Below, in pieces: positions 23,527 to 33,676 of a stretch of 49,650 nucleotides of DNA. The translations under genes and the position numbers were made by a program. The DNA is from an uncultured Eubacteriales bacterium (GTDB taxonomy: Bacteria > Bacillota > Clostridia > Christensenellales > Aristaeellaceae), in the NCBI GenBank assembly GCA_902781945.1, contig CACZLE010000011.1, forward strand, positions 1-49,650, read 5' to 3'. How positions within the stretch are numbered: the first letter of the stretch is position 1; each line of letters starts with the position of its first letter. The notes beneath the pieces are model-generated. The model ran no database searches and had not been told where the DNA came from. It saw nothing but the letters and a program-made list of their open reading frames with translations.

Positions 23527-25706
23527 CGTATCAGCTGGATCTGACAAAGATAACGGAAAAGGTCCTCTATCCCCTGGGGGAGAAATTCTCCGGCAGCAGC
23601 CCGGACGGGCGGCGGATCGGCTTTACCAACTATTATATGACGGTGGACGGCAAGCCCTTCTTCGGCGTCAGCGGAGAGATGCACTTCTGCCGGGTATCCC
23701 CCGATCAGTGGGAGGACGCCGTCGTCAAAATGAAATGCGGCGGCGTCAACATCCTGTCCACCTATGTGTTTTGGAATGTGCACGAGGAGGAAGAAGGCGT
23801 TTTCCGCTTTGACGGCTGCCGGGACCTGCGGGGCTTCCTGGAAATCTGCGAAAAGCACCAAATGATGGTCATCATGCGCATCGGCCCCTTTGATCACGGG
23901 GAGATGCGCAACGGCGGCTTGCCCGATTGGCTGTATGGCAAGCCCTACGACGTGCGGGAAAACGATCCGGGCTTTCTGGCGGCTGTGCGCAGGTTTTTCC
24001 GCGCGCTGCACAGGCAGATGGACGGACATTATTTCAGCCAGGGCGGCTGCATCGTGGGCACGCAGATCGAAAACGAATACCAGCATTCCTGTGCTCCCTG
24101 GGAGATGACCGCCGGCGTTTCCAACGAATGGATCACCAGCGGGCATTCCGGGCTGGATTACATGCTGGCCCTGAAAAAAATCATGGCGGAGGAGGGCATC
24201 GCAACGCCCTTCTACACCGCCACGGCCTGGGGCGGGGCTGTGACGCCGGTGGAGGAGGCCCTGCCCCTGTGGGGCGGCTACGCCTATCAGCCCTGGCTGT
24301 TTTACTCAAAGCCCGGCATCCATCCCGCCACGCCCGAATACATCTACCGGGACAACCATAACAGCGCCGTCACGAAGGAATACAATTTTGAGCCGGCCTA
24401 CGATCCCGAAAGCCGCCCCTACGCCTGCTGCGAGATGATGGGCGGCATGATATGCAGCTACAAATATCGGTTTCAGCTGGACATGCGGGCCATCGACGCC
24501 CTGGCCAACACCAAATTGGGCAGCGGCTGCAACCTGCTGGGATATTACATGTACAAGGGCGGCACGACCCCCACGGGCCAGCGCGCGCCCTATCTCAACG
24601 AGGGCCAGATCCCCAAGCGCAGCTATGACTATCAGGCGGCCATCGGGGAATTTGGGCAGATCCGGGAAAGCTATGGCAGGCTCCGGGCCATCCATTCCTT
24701 CTGCCAGCTTTTTTCCGGTTTCTTTGAGCAGACAAAGGCCGTGCTGCCGGAGCATTTGAAGGCTTTGCAGCCCGAGGATCTGGAGCCTTTGCGCTTTTCC
24801 GTGCGCGTGAAGGGCTCCAGCGGCTTCCTGTTCGTCAACAACTTTCAGGATCATATGAACATGCGGGACCGCCATGGAGACGAAGTGCGGCTGACGCTGC
24901 CGAAAAAGGAGATCGTTTTCCGCTTCGATATCGCCGCCGGGGAAAACGCCATCTTGCCCTTTGGGATCGATCTGGGCGGCGTTATGCTGGATTGGGCCAC
25001 CGCCCAGCCGCTGGCACATGAAGGGAATACCTGGTTTTTCCTGGCTCCGGAGGGCATGGCGTCCGTCTACTGCATCGATGGAGAGGAATTCCGGGCCACC
25101 GCAGGCGAATGCTTCACCGTGGGCGGCCAAGTCATCATGACCCTGAGCCGGAAGGACAGCCTGGGCTTCTGGGCCTATGAAGGGAACGCCTATCTTTGTG
25201 ATCATCCGCTGCTGTGGGACGGTAAACATTTAAAAGTGGAGCTGGAGTCCGGCAGCGCGGAGGTTTTGAAATGGTCGGACGCCGCAAAGGGCTTTAAGCC
25301 TATGGCGCGCATCGAATCCGGGCTTGCGCCCATGGCGGCGTCCTGGAAGCAGGTCGGCACGGGCCGCTATGCCCTTTCCGCGCCTGCGGGCGTGCTGCGC
25401 GGCCACAAACAAGCGCTGCTCCGGGTGAAGTATCGCGGCGATATCGGCCACGCATTTGCGGGAAACGAACTGATTTCCGATAACTTCTGCAATGGGGCCG
25501 CCTGGGATATCCGGGTGGACTGTTACGCGGACATGCTGGAAAAGCAGCCCTTGGTGCTTTACCTGACGCCCATCAAGAAAAACGTGACGGTGGACGCCTC
25601 CGCCATGGCGGGCCTGCAGGAAAGGGCGGACACGGAAGCGGCGGAATTGCTGGAAGCGGAATGGGTCCAGGTGGATGATTTTACGGTTCGGGAGGAAGAA
25701 AAATGA
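23523..25706 (+). CDS. Glycoside hydrolase family 35-type beta-galactosidase
   Basis: The 727-residue protein has the GH35 TIM barrel: FFGVSGEMHFCRVSPDQWED near residue 50, STYVFWNVHE near 80, and the acid/base glutamate in TQIENEYQ (E185). The likely nucleophile is E304, in the segment CCEMMGG; the exact residue is an inference. Beta-sandwich domains follow from about residue 380. The start overlaps the GH105 stop as ATGA, which suggests translational coupling. No signal peptide is visible. Galactan side chains of rhamnogalacturonan I are the natural target in this context. Confidence 0.85.
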   Translation: MTYQLDLTKITEKVLYPLGEKFSGSSPDGRRIGFTNYYMTVDGKPFFGVSGEMHFCRVSPDQWEDAVVKMKCGGVNILSTYVFWNVHEEEEGVFRFDGCRDLRGFLEICEKHQMMVIMRIGPFDHGEMRNGGLPDWLYGKPYDVRENDPGFLAAVRRFFRALHRQMDGHYFSQGGCIVGTQIENEYQHSCAPWEMTAGVSNEWITSGHSGLDYMLALKKIMAEEGIATPFYTATAWGGAVTPVEEALPLWGGYAYQPWLFYSKPGIHPATPEYIYRDNHNSAVTKEYNFEPAYDPESRPYACCEMMGGMICSYKYRFQLDMRAIDALANTKLGSGCNLLGYYMYKGGTTPTGQRAPYLNEGQIPKRSYDYQAAIGEFGQIRESYGRLRAIHSFCQLFSGFFEQTKAVLPEHLKALQPEDLEPLRFSVRVKGSSGFLFVNNFQDHMNMRDRHGDEVRLTLPKKEIVFRFDIAAGENAILPFGIDLGGVMLDWATAQPLAHEGNTWFFLAPEGMASVYCIDGEEFRATAGECFTVGGQVIMTLSRKDSLGFWAYEGNAYLCDHPLLWDGKHLKVELESGSAEVLKWSDAAKGFKPMARIESGLAPMAASWKQVGTGRYALSAPAGVLRGHKQALLRVKYRGDIGHAFAGNELISDNFCNGAAWDIRVDCYADMLEKQPLVLYLTPIKKNVTVDASAMAGLQERADTEAAELLEAEWVQVDDFTVREEEK

Positions 25707-28700
25707 GCGCCAGCGTTCGGGTGGAAACGGTGATGATCCCCACCTACGGCATCGGCAAGGCCGATAAAAACCCCATGTTTCTGGAAAAGCGGGTGTACCA
25801 GGGCAGCAGCGGCAAGGTGTACCCGCTGCCGGTGATCGATAAGATTTTGGATGAAAAAGAGGACAAGCCCTACACCGCCGTGTGGCTGGAGAATGATTAC
25901 ATCCGGGTGATGGTGCTGCCCGAACTGGGCGGGCGCATCCAGCGGGCCTATGACAAGACCAACGACTATGATTTCGTGTACTACAACGAGGTCATCAAGC
26001 CCGCCCTGGTGGGCCTCACCGGCCCCTGGATCAGCGGCGGCATCGAGTTCAACTGGCCCCAGCATCACAGGCCCACCACCTTCGGTCCGGTGGATTGGCG
26101 CACGGTGGAAAACGACGACGGCAGCGTGGCGGTGGAGCTGAGCGAGGTTGACCAGATGTACGGCACCAAGGGTAAAATGACCTTTACCCTGTATCCGGAT
26201 AAGGCGTATATCGAGATCAAGGGCCAATTGTACAACCGCACCAATCTGCCCCAGACCTTCCTGTGGTGGGCCAATCCCGCCGTGGCGGTAAACGATAACA
26301 CGCAATCCGTGTTCCCGCCGGACGTATCCGCTGTGTATGATCACGGCAAGCGGGATGTGAGTACCTTTCCCATCGCCACCGGGGTCTATTACAAGCACGA
26401 TTACGGCGCGGGGGTGGATATTTCAAGATATAAGAATATCCCGGTGCCCACTTCTTACATGTGTGCCCATTCCGATTATAATTTTGTGGGCGGCTACGAT
26501 TACGGCGTGGATGCGGGCATATTGCACATTGCCGACCATCATGTTTCCCCCGGCAAGAAGCAATGGACCTGGGGCTGCGGGGATTTCGGCCAGGCGTGGG
26601 ACCGGAACCTGACGGACAAAAACGGCCCCTATATCGAGCTGATGACCGGCATGTACTGCGATAACCAGCCGGATTTTACCTGGCTCAAGCCCTTTGAGGA
26701 AAAGACCTTCACCCAATATTTTCTGCCCTACAAGGCGGCGGGCTATGTGAAGAACGCCAGCCGGGAATGCGCGCTGAATCTGGAGGTGAAGGACGGCAAA
26801 GCGGCCATCACCGTGTATACCACCCAGCGCTTTGAACAGGCCCGGGTGACGCTGACGGCCAAGGGTGAAATCATATATGAAAAGATTGCCGATTTGAGCC
26901 CCGTCCATGTATTAAAGGATTGTATTGACGTTTCCGTACCCGAAACGGAATTGACCTTAGCGGTGTATGCCTCCGGCGGGCGGAAGCTGCTGGATTATAC
27001 GCCCCGGCCCAGGAAGATCGAGGAAATTCCCGATCCCATGCCGCCGGCCAAGCTGCCGCAGGAGATTTTGACCAACGAAGAATTATACTTGACAGGCCTG
27101 CATCTGGAGCAGTACCGCCACGCCACCTATCTGCCCGATCCCTATTATCTGGAAGCGCTCAAGCGTGATCCCGGGGATATCCGGGCCAACAATGCTTACG
27201 GGACTTTGCTTTTGCGCCGCGGCAAGTTTGCCGAAGCGGAGAAATACTTCCGCGCCGCCATTGGCCGCATGACCAGCCGCAACCCCAACCCTTACGACAG
27301 CGAAGCGTATCTCAATTTAGGTTTGGCTTTGCGGTATCAGGGCCGGGAGGATGCGGCTTACGACGCCTTCTTCAAGGCCACCTGGACGGCTGGTGAACAG
27401 GAGACAGGGTATTATCATATCGCCTGCATCGACTGCAAGCGGGGCGAATACGACCTGGCTTTGGAGCACATCGAGCGCAGCCTGGTAAAGAATTATCACA
27501 ATCTGAAAGCCCGGGCGCTGAAGGGACTGATCCTGGATTCCCTGGGCAGGAGCCTGGAAGCGGAACGCTGGTATGAGGATAACCTGAAGCTGGACGCCTT
27601 CGATTATGTGTCCCGTATCGAAAGCGGCGATCTGACCGGCGCGCTGGCGCTGATGGGCAGCCGAGCCAGCAGCTATATCGAGTGCGCCATCGACTATGCT
27701 GAGGCGGGCTACTTTGCCGACGCCATTTTCATCCTGGAATGCTGCCCCGAGCCTGCGCCCATGGTGTGGTATCATCTGGCGCTGTACGCATCCCTGAATA
27801 GGGACGCGGAATATGCAAAACAAGCCCTGGACAACGCCGCCAATGCGGACAGCCTGTATTGTTTTCCCAACAAGCTGGAGGATATCGCCGCCCTGCAATA
27901 CGCCATCGAAAATAACGAAAAGGACGCCAAAGCTCCTTATTATCTGGGCTGCCTGTGGTACGATAAGCGGCAGTATAAAGACGCCATTGCCTGCTGGGAG
28001 AAATCAGCGCAGATCGACTGCGATTTTCCCACGGTGTGGCGCAACCTGAGCCTGGCCTATTACAACAAGCGAAACGATCCCGAAAAGGCCAAGCGGTGCA
28101 TGGAGCGGGCCTACATGCTGGATGAAACCGACGCCCGGGTGCTGCTGGAGCTGCACCAGCTGTACGGCAAACTGAATTACAGCATTGAGGATCGCTTTGC
28201 CTTCCTGGAGGCCCACAGGGAAGTGGCTTTCCAGCGGGACGACCTGTATATCGAATACTGCACTTTGCTGAATGACATGGGCCGCCATCAGGAAGCCCTG
28301 GATCTGATCCTGGTCCATACCTTCCATCCCTGGGAGGGCGGGGAAGGCAAAGTGACCACCCAGTACGCTGTGGCGCTGACCCAATTGGGCATTCAGGCCT
28401 TGCAAAGTGGGGACGCGGCGAAGGCCAAAGAACTGCTGGAAAGGGCGCTGGTATTCCCCCATAATCTGGGCGAGGGCAAGCTGGAGGGGGCCAAGGATAA
28501 CGATATTCATTATTACCTGGGCCTGGCGGAAAAGGCGTTGGGAAATGAAAATGAAAGTCTCCGCCAGCTGGAGCTGTCTGCCGCGGGCGACGAGGAGCCT
28601 GCCTCGGCCCTGTACTACAATGACCAGCCCGCCGACAGGATCCTGTATCAAGGCCTTGCCAATCAGGCCTTAGGGAGAGAAGAACGAGCAAAGAGCCGCT

Positions 28701-28954
28701 TTTACAAGCTGATCTCCTACGGCGAAAAGCATTATTATGACCAAGTGAAGATCGATTATTTCGCCGTGTCCCTGCCCGATCTGCAATTGTTTGACGAGGA
28801 TTTGTCCATCCGGAACCGGGCCCATTGCGAATATCTGATCGCCCTGGGCAGCTACGGCCTGGGCGATACCGAACGGGCCGCAAAATGCTATGACGCCGTA
28901 TTGAATATCAACAGAGCCCACCAGGGCGCGATCCTGCACAAGCAACTTTTGTAA
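25703..28954 (+). CDS. DUF5107-domain protein with long TPR array
   Basis: The 1083-residue protein begins with a DUF5107-type domain at about residues 40-340: WLENDYIRVMVLPELGGRIQ and GPWISGGIEFNWPQHHRPTT resemble the carbohydrate-binding beta-sandwich of aldose-epimerase-like folds. From about residue 440 to the end it consists of TPR-type helical repeats, for example ALKRDPGDIRANNAYGTLLL and GDTERAAKCYDAVLNINRAH. The start overlaps the GH35 stop as ATGA. The role is unknown in detail; such proteins occur in polysaccharide-use loci, where they may be glycosidases or sugar-binding scaffolds. The absence of a signal peptide places it in the cytoplasm with the other enzymes. Confidence 0.75.
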   Translation: MSASVRVETVMIPTYGIGKADKNPMFLEKRVYQGSSGKVYPLPVIDKILDEKEDKPYTAVWLENDYIRVMVLPELGGRIQRAYDKTNDYDFVYYNEVIKPALVGLTGPWISGGIEFNWPQHHRPTTFGPVDWRTVENDDGSVAVELSEVDQMYGTKGKMTFTLYPDKAYIEIKGQLYNRTNLPQTFLWWANPAVAVNDNTQSVFPPDVSAVYDHGKRDVSTFPIATGVYYKHDYGAGVDISRYKNIPVPTSYMCAHSDYNFVGGYDYGVDAGILHIADHHVSPGKKQWTWGCGDFGQAWDRNLTDKNGPYIELMTGMYCDNQPDFTWLKPFEEKTFTQYFLPYKAAGYVKNASRECALNLEVKDGKAAITVYTTQRFEQARVTLTAKGEIIYEKIADLSPVHVLKDCIDVSVPETELTLAVYASGGRKLLDYTPRPRKIEEIPDPMPPAKLPQEILTNEELYLTGLHLEQYRHATYLPDPYYLEALKRDPGDIRANNAYGTLLLRRGKFAEAEKYFRAAIGRMTSRNPNPYDSEAYLNLGLALRYQGREDAAYDAFFKATWTAGEQETGYYHIACIDCKRGEYDLALEHIERSLVKNYHNLKARALKGLILDSLGRSLEAERWYEDNLKLDAFDYVSRIESGDLTGALALMGSRASSYIECAIDYAEAGYFADAIFILECCPEPAPMVWYHLALYASLNRDAEYAKQALDNAANADSLYCFPNKLEDIAALQYAIENNEKDAKAPYYLGCLWYDKRQYKDAIACWEKSAQIDCDFPTVWRNLSLAYYNKRNDPEKAKRCMERAYMLDETDARVLLELHQLYGKLNYSIEDRFAFLEAHREVAFQRDDLYIEYCTLLNDMGRHQEALDLILVHTFHPWEGGEGKVTTQYAVALTQLGIQALQSGDAAKAKELLERALVFPHNLGEGKLEGAKDNDIHYYLGLAEKALGNENESLRQLELSAAGDEEPASALYYNDQPADRILYQGLANQALGREERAKSRFYKLISYGEKHYYDQVKIDYFAVSLPDLQLFDEDLSIRNRAHCEYLIALGSYGLGDTERAAKCYDAVLNINRAHQGAILHKQLL

Positions 28955-28965
28955 GGAGAAACCGC

Positions 28966-31647
28966 ATGCAATGCTTTGATCTTTCCGGATCGTGGGAATG
29001 CCAAATCCCCGGCCAGCGAGCGGCCATCCGATTGCCCGGAACCCCGGACGAAAGCGGCGTCGGCTTTCCCGATGACCCCGAAAAGCAATGGAAGGCGGAC
29101 GAGGTGCGGCGCATGGGCTTTTGGCAGCCGGGAGATCCCATCGTCACCCGGCTCACCCGGAAGCGTACCTTTGAGGGGCTGGCGAAGCTGTCTCGCAGGA
29201 TCGACTGGGATGTTCCGGCCAATAAGCGTATCTTTGTGGACGTGGAGCGGTCCCGTCAGCTGCGGCTGCTGGTGAACGGACGGGAAGCGGCGTTATTTCG
29301 CCCCGCGACGCTGTCCACGCCCTATACCTTTGAGGTGACGGGGCTGGTGAACGGCCACGATCAGTTGGAGTTCCTTTCCGACAACAGCTATCCCGGCTGG
29401 CCCCGGGAGGCCATCGTATATGCCTCCGCCGCCTCGGATGAGACCCAGACCAATTGGAACGGGCTGCTGGGATATATTCGGCTGCGGGCCGAAAAGCCTT
29501 GCTTTATTTCGGATGTGCGCGTATATCCCCGGGACGGTCATCTGCGCGTCGTGGTGGAGATCGACGCCGCCACCCCCTGGCAGGGCATGCTGCGTTTTGC
29601 ATCCCATGCCCTGGCGGAAGACGCGGAACAATCCGTCAGCGCCTTGCCCGGCAGACGGGAATACTGCTTTGATTTGAAGCTGAAAACTGATATTCAGGGC
29701 TGGGATCTGGAAGAAGGAAAGCTATACGAGCTGACCGTCTCGGGGTTGAAAGAACGTACCGCGCGTTTTGGCGTGCGGGATTTTGGGGCAGCGGACGGTT
29801 TTCTGACGCTGAATGGCCGCCGCGTCTTTCTGCGGGGCGAGGCCAACTGCGCCGTGTTCCCGGAGACGGGCTACTGTCCCATGGACGTGGAAACCTGGAA
29901 GGAGATCCTGCGGCAATACCGCGCATACGGCGTCAACTGCCTGCGGTTTCACAGCCATTGCCCGCCGGAGGCGGCCTTCACCGCCGCGGACGAGCTGGGC
30001 ATGCTGATGCAGCCGGAATTGTCCCATTGGGACCCGGCCCACGCCTTTGAAAGCGAAGCGGCCAGGCGGTATTATCGGGAGGAATGGATGGAGATGCTGC
30101 GCCAGCTGGCCAATCACCCCTCCTTTGTGATGCTGACGATGGGCAACGAATTGCAGGCGGATAAAGATGGGCATGCCTTCATGGATGCGCTGCTGCGGAA
30201 GGCCCGGGCTTGCGATCCCACCCGGCTGTACGCCAACGGCTCCAACGTCCATTACGGGGAGATCGGCGCGGACCCGCAGAGCGATTTTTATACCGCCATG
30301 CAGTTTCACAAACTGGACATGCGGGCCACCTGCGACGGCCCCAAGGGCTGGCTGAACCAGGAATATCCCAACGCCTGCCATGATTACGGCGATGCCGTGG
30401 ACGCGATCCGCAGGACTGCCGATCAGCCGATCTTCTCCTTCGAGGTGGGGCAGTACGAGGTATTGCCGGACTTTGGTGAAATCGAGGATTATCAGGGGAT
30501 CGCCAGCCCGGAAAACCTGAAACATATCCGGAAAAAAGTCCGGGAAATGGGACTGGAAAAGGACTGGGAGCGCAGGATCGAGGCCACCGGCGAGAGCAGC
30601 CTGCTGTGCTACCGGGCGGAGGTGGAAGCTGCCCTGCGGACGGAAGGGTACAGCGGCATATCGCTGCTGGGTCTCCAGGATTTTCCCGGCCAGGGCACGG
30701 CGCTGGTGGGCATGATGAACGCTCATTTGCGGCCCAAGCCCTTTGATTTTGCCAGGCCGGAACGCTTCGCCGCCTTCTTCCGGGACGCGCTGCCCCTGGC
30801 GCTGCTGCAAAAATACACCTACACGGCGGGAGAAACGCTGAGGGCGCGGATCAAGATGGCCAACTACGGGAAGCAGGCGCTCTTTGGCGCATTGGAATGG
30901 GAAATAGCGGGAAAGGGCTTCCGGAAGCACGGAATACTGCAGGAAACGAAGGCCCCGACAGGCGGATTAACCGACCTGGGCGAGATCCGCATTTCCCTGT
31001 CCCCCATTGAAAAAGCCGTCAAGCTGACGCTGACGCTTCGCTTCTGCGGGATCGAAAACCAGTATCCCCTTTGGGCCTATCCCGACACGCAGCCCGTCTG
31101 CCCGGAAAACGTTTACGAGTGCCGCGCCTTTGATCAAAGGGCGCAAAGCGTGCTGCAAGGCGGCGGCATCGTCTATCTGGCCCCGGACAGCATCAAAGAA
31201 GCGCTGCCCAACTCCATTCAGGCCCAGTTCAGCCCGGATTTCTGGTCGGTGTGCACCTTCCCCCACCAGGCGGGCGGCATGGGGCAGCTGATCGACGCGA
31301 AGCATCCCATTTTCCGGAATTTTCCCACGGAAGCCTGGAACACCTGGCAATGGTGGCCCATGGCGAATCAGCGGGCCATGATACTGCCGGAACGCATCGA
31401 CTGTATCATTGAAGAAATGGATTCCTACGCCCTGCTGCGGCCCATGGCCAAGCTGTTTGAATGCCGCTGCGGCAAGGGACGGCTACTGGTGTCCTCGCTG
31501 AACCTGCACCGCTTGCAGCAATATCCCGAGGCCCGGGCCCTGCAAAGCGCCATCTACGGCTATCTGGCCTCGGATGCCTTTGCCCCCGGGCAGCGTTTTT
31601 CGCCCGATTGGATCAGGCGTATCTTTGAAAGGAACGGAAGCAAATGA
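28966..31647 (+). CDS. Glycoside hydrolase family 2 enzyme
   Basis: The 893-residue protein has an N-terminal jelly-roll sugar-binding domain (FDLSGSWECQIPG), an immunoglobulin-like domain and a TIM barrel from about residue 280. The acid/base glutamate fits MGNELQAD (E395) and the nucleophile fits SFEVGQYEV (E493). GFRHH-type substrate loops are replaced by VNCLRFHSHCPPEAAF, typical of divergent GH2 members. A C-terminal beta-rich domain of about 300 residues follows. AAGGAG precedes the ATG, 11 bases after the TPR gene. Beta-galactosidase or beta-glucuronidase activity is possible; sequence alone does not decide. Confidence 0.82.
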   Translation: MQCFDLSGSWECQIPGQRAAIRLPGTPDESGVGFPDDPEKQWKADEVRRMGFWQPGDPIVTRLTRKRTFEGLAKLSRRIDWDVPANKRIFVDVERSRQLRLLVNGREAALFRPATLSTPYTFEVTGLVNGHDQLEFLSDNSYPGWPREAIVYASAASDETQTNWNGLLGYIRLRAEKPCFISDVRVYPRDGHLRVVVEIDAATPWQGMLRFASHALAEDAEQSVSALPGRREYCFDLKLKTDIQGWDLEEGKLYELTVSGLKERTARFGVRDFGAADGFLTLNGRRVFLRGEANCAVFPETGYCPMDVETWKEILRQYRAYGVNCLRFHSHCPPEAAFTAADELGMLMQPELSHWDPAHAFESEAARRYYREEWMEMLRQLANHPSFVMLTMGNELQADKDGHAFMDALLRKARACDPTRLYANGSNVHYGEIGADPQSDFYTAMQFHKLDMRATCDGPKGWLNQEYPNACHDYGDAVDAIRRTADQPIFSFEVGQYEVLPDFGEIEDYQGIASPENLKHIRKKVREMGLEKDWERRIEATGESSLLCYRAEVEAALRTEGYSGISLLGLQDFPGQGTALVGMMNAHLRPKPFDFARPERFAAFFRDALPLALLQKYTYTAGETLRARIKMANYGKQALFGALEWEIAGKGFRKHGILQETKAPTGGLTDLGEIRISLSPIEKAVKLTLTLRFCGIENQYPLWAYPDTQPVCPENVYECRAFDQRAQSVLQGGGIVYLAPDSIKEALPNSIQAQFSPDFWSVCTFPHQAGGMGQLIDAKHPIFRNFPTEAWNTWQWWPMANQRAMILPERIDCIIEEMDSYALLRPMAKLFECRCGKGRLLVSSLNLHRLQQYPEARALQSAIYGYLASDAFAPGQRFSPDWIRRIFERNGSK

Positions 31648-33665
31648 TGGATTTTGTGCTGAGCCTCGCCACCAGGATCGATGCGCCCATGGTCTGTTCC
31701 CCCATTGAAAACGCCGTGCGCATCCTGAAAAGGGACATGGCAGAAACCCTGACGGAGACGGGGCCGGAAAATATGATCCGCGTGGCGCTGAACGCCGATC
31801 TGCCCCCAGAGCATTACACCGCCCAGGTCAGCGAACAGGAGATCCTGCTTACCTGCGGGGATGATCTGGGGGCGGTGTACGCCCTGCTGTCCGTCAGCGA
31901 GCGGGGCTTGGGCATTCACCCGCTGGATTGGTGGATGGGCGTGAAGCCGAAAAAGCGGCCCAGTGCCCCCATCCCCTGCCAGACCTGGCAATCTCCGGCC
32001 TACAAAGTTCGCTACCGCTGCTGGTTTGCCAACGACGAGGTGCTCTTCACCGGCTGGCATATGGAGGAAGCCGCCCGGGCGCAGGTGTGGCGCAGGCTGT
32101 TTGAAACCATCCTGCGCTGCGGCGGCAACATGGTGATCCCGGGCACAGACCGGGAATATGATGGCCGGATGCTGAGCGACCTGGCCCTGGACATGGGCCT
32201 GTGGCTCACCCACCACCACACCGAGCTGCTGGGCGCGCGGATGTTCGCCCGGGTCTATCCCGATTTGCAGCCCTCCTATACCCTGTACCCGGAGCTGTTT
32301 GAAGGCCTCTGGCGGGAGGCGGCGGAGCGTTTCAGGGGCCGCCGGGTGGTGTACGCCGTGGGCTTCCGCGGCCAGGGAGACCGGGCCTTCTGGCATGACG
32401 AAGGCGGCTTTGATACCGATGCCGCCCGGGGAAGAATGATCAGCCAGGTCATGGGGCGTCAGATGGAGATCGTAAGGGAATACAGCCCCGACGCTGTGCT
32501 CGCCACCAACCTGTACGGCGAAATGATGGCGCTGTACCGCCAGGGACACCTGCAGATCCCGCCGGAAGTCATCAAAATCTGGGGCGACAACGGTTTTGGC
32601 CGCATGGTCTCCCGGCGGCAGGGCAACCAGAATCCCCGTACCGACGCCATGCCCGCGGCAGACGAGCCCGGCGAAAACGGCATCTATTACCACGTCAGCT
32701 TTTATGATCTGCAGGCCGCCAACCACATCACTCCGCTGCAAAACCCGCCCCAGATGATCGCGGACGAGCTGAAAACAGTGCTGGAGCACCGCGGCGGCAC
32801 GCTGTGGAACATCAACGTGGGCTCGGTGAAGCCGCACCTCTTTATGCTGGATCTGGTCCGCCGCATGTGGACGGAGGGCGTGTATGACGCCCGGCAGGCG
32901 GCCAGGGAATTCAGCGAGACCTATTTCGGCTCCGCCGACGCGGCGTCCCTGCTGACCGATTACGCGGAAAGCGCCGTGCATTACGGTCCGAATGCCGATG
33001 ACAGGGCGGGCGATCAGTATTATCATTTTCCGCTGCGGGCCCTGGCCCGGACGCTGCTGCGGGGAGAGACGGAACAAGCCCTCCCCTCCCTGTATTGGGC
33101 GGCGGGCGAAAGCTCCTTCCGGGATCAGGTGCTGCGTCTGGCCCAGGTGGTGAAGCCCGGCATCGCCTCCTGGGGCGCCTACGAGGCCCGGTGTCGGCAG
33201 GCCATGGCCGGGAAGGCGGAGGATATGGCGGTCCGCATCCGGGAAACGCTGCTGCTGCCTGCCGTCATCCATCAGGCGGGGTGCGAAGGGCTGTATTCCT
33301 TCTGTCAGGCCTGCATTCACGCCCTGCATGACGATCCCCTGCAGGCCTACCTGTGGACGGACAGGGCCTTGCAGGCCAGCAGACGGGCCCTGGACGAAAT
33401 GCGGCAGGTACGGGGCCGCTTCACCCACGTGTACGACAACGATTGCTTTGTGGGCGTGGGGCTGACGGCGCAGGTATTGGAAGGCGTCCGCGCCTGGCTG
33501 CGCATCCGGGGCGACGGGCCCTTGCTCTACGACTGGGAAAAGCGATACCTGATCCCGCCGGAGGAAAACCGCGTGATGCTGCAAACCCATCGCACCATAC
33601 AGCTCAGCGACGACGAGCTTTGCCAGCGGCTGCGCGGCGAAGTGGAACTGAAAAAAGCATTTTGA
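31644..33665 (+). CDS. Glycoside hydrolase family 115-like (alpha-glucuronidase-type)
   Basis: The 673-residue protein matches the GH115 pattern by motif: a GDDLGAVYALLSVSERGLGI N-terminal alpha/beta domain, then YRCWFANDEVLFTGW and NMVIPGTDREYDGRMLSDLA in the catalytic barrel, and NINVGSVKPHLFMLDLVRRM further on. GH115 members remove glucuronic acid or 4-O-methylglucuronic acid from plant polysaccharides. The gene overlaps the GH2 stop by four bases (ATGA). It is shorter than many GH115 proteins, lacking the usual C-terminal domain. No signal peptide is visible. In a pectin operon it may act on glucuronic acid side chains of rhamnogalacturonan or arabinogalactan. Confidence 0.75.
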   Translation: MMDFVLSLATRIDAPMVCSPIENAVRILKRDMAETLTETGPENMIRVALNADLPPEHYTAQVSEQEILLTCGDDLGAVYALLSVSERGLGIHPLDWWMGVKPKKRPSAPIPCQTWQSPAYKVRYRCWFANDEVLFTGWHMEEAARAQVWRRLFETILRCGGNMVIPGTDREYDGRMLSDLALDMGLWLTHHHTELLGARMFARVYPDLQPSYTLYPELFEGLWREAAERFRGRRVVYAVGFRGQGDRAFWHDEGGFDTDAARGRMISQVMGRQMEIVREYSPDAVLATNLYGEMMALYRQGHLQIPPEVIKIWGDNGFGRMVSRRQGNQNPRTDAMPAADEPGENGIYYHVSFYDLQAANHITPLQNPPQMIADELKTVLEHRGGTLWNINVGSVKPHLFMLDLVRRMWTEGVYDARQAAREFSETYFGSADAASLLTDYAESAVHYGPNADDRAGDQYYHFPLRALARTLLRGETEQALPSLYWAAGESSFRDQVLRLAQVVKPGIASWGAYEARCRQAMAGKAEDMAVRIRETLLLPAVIHQAGCEGLYSFCQACIHALHDDPLQAYLWTDRALQASRRALDEMRQVRGRFTHVYDNDCFVGVGLTAQVLEGVRAWLRIRGDGPLLYDWEKRYLIPPEENRVMLQTHRTIQLSDDELCQRLRGEVELKKAF

Positions 33666-33676
33666 GAGGAAAAAAC

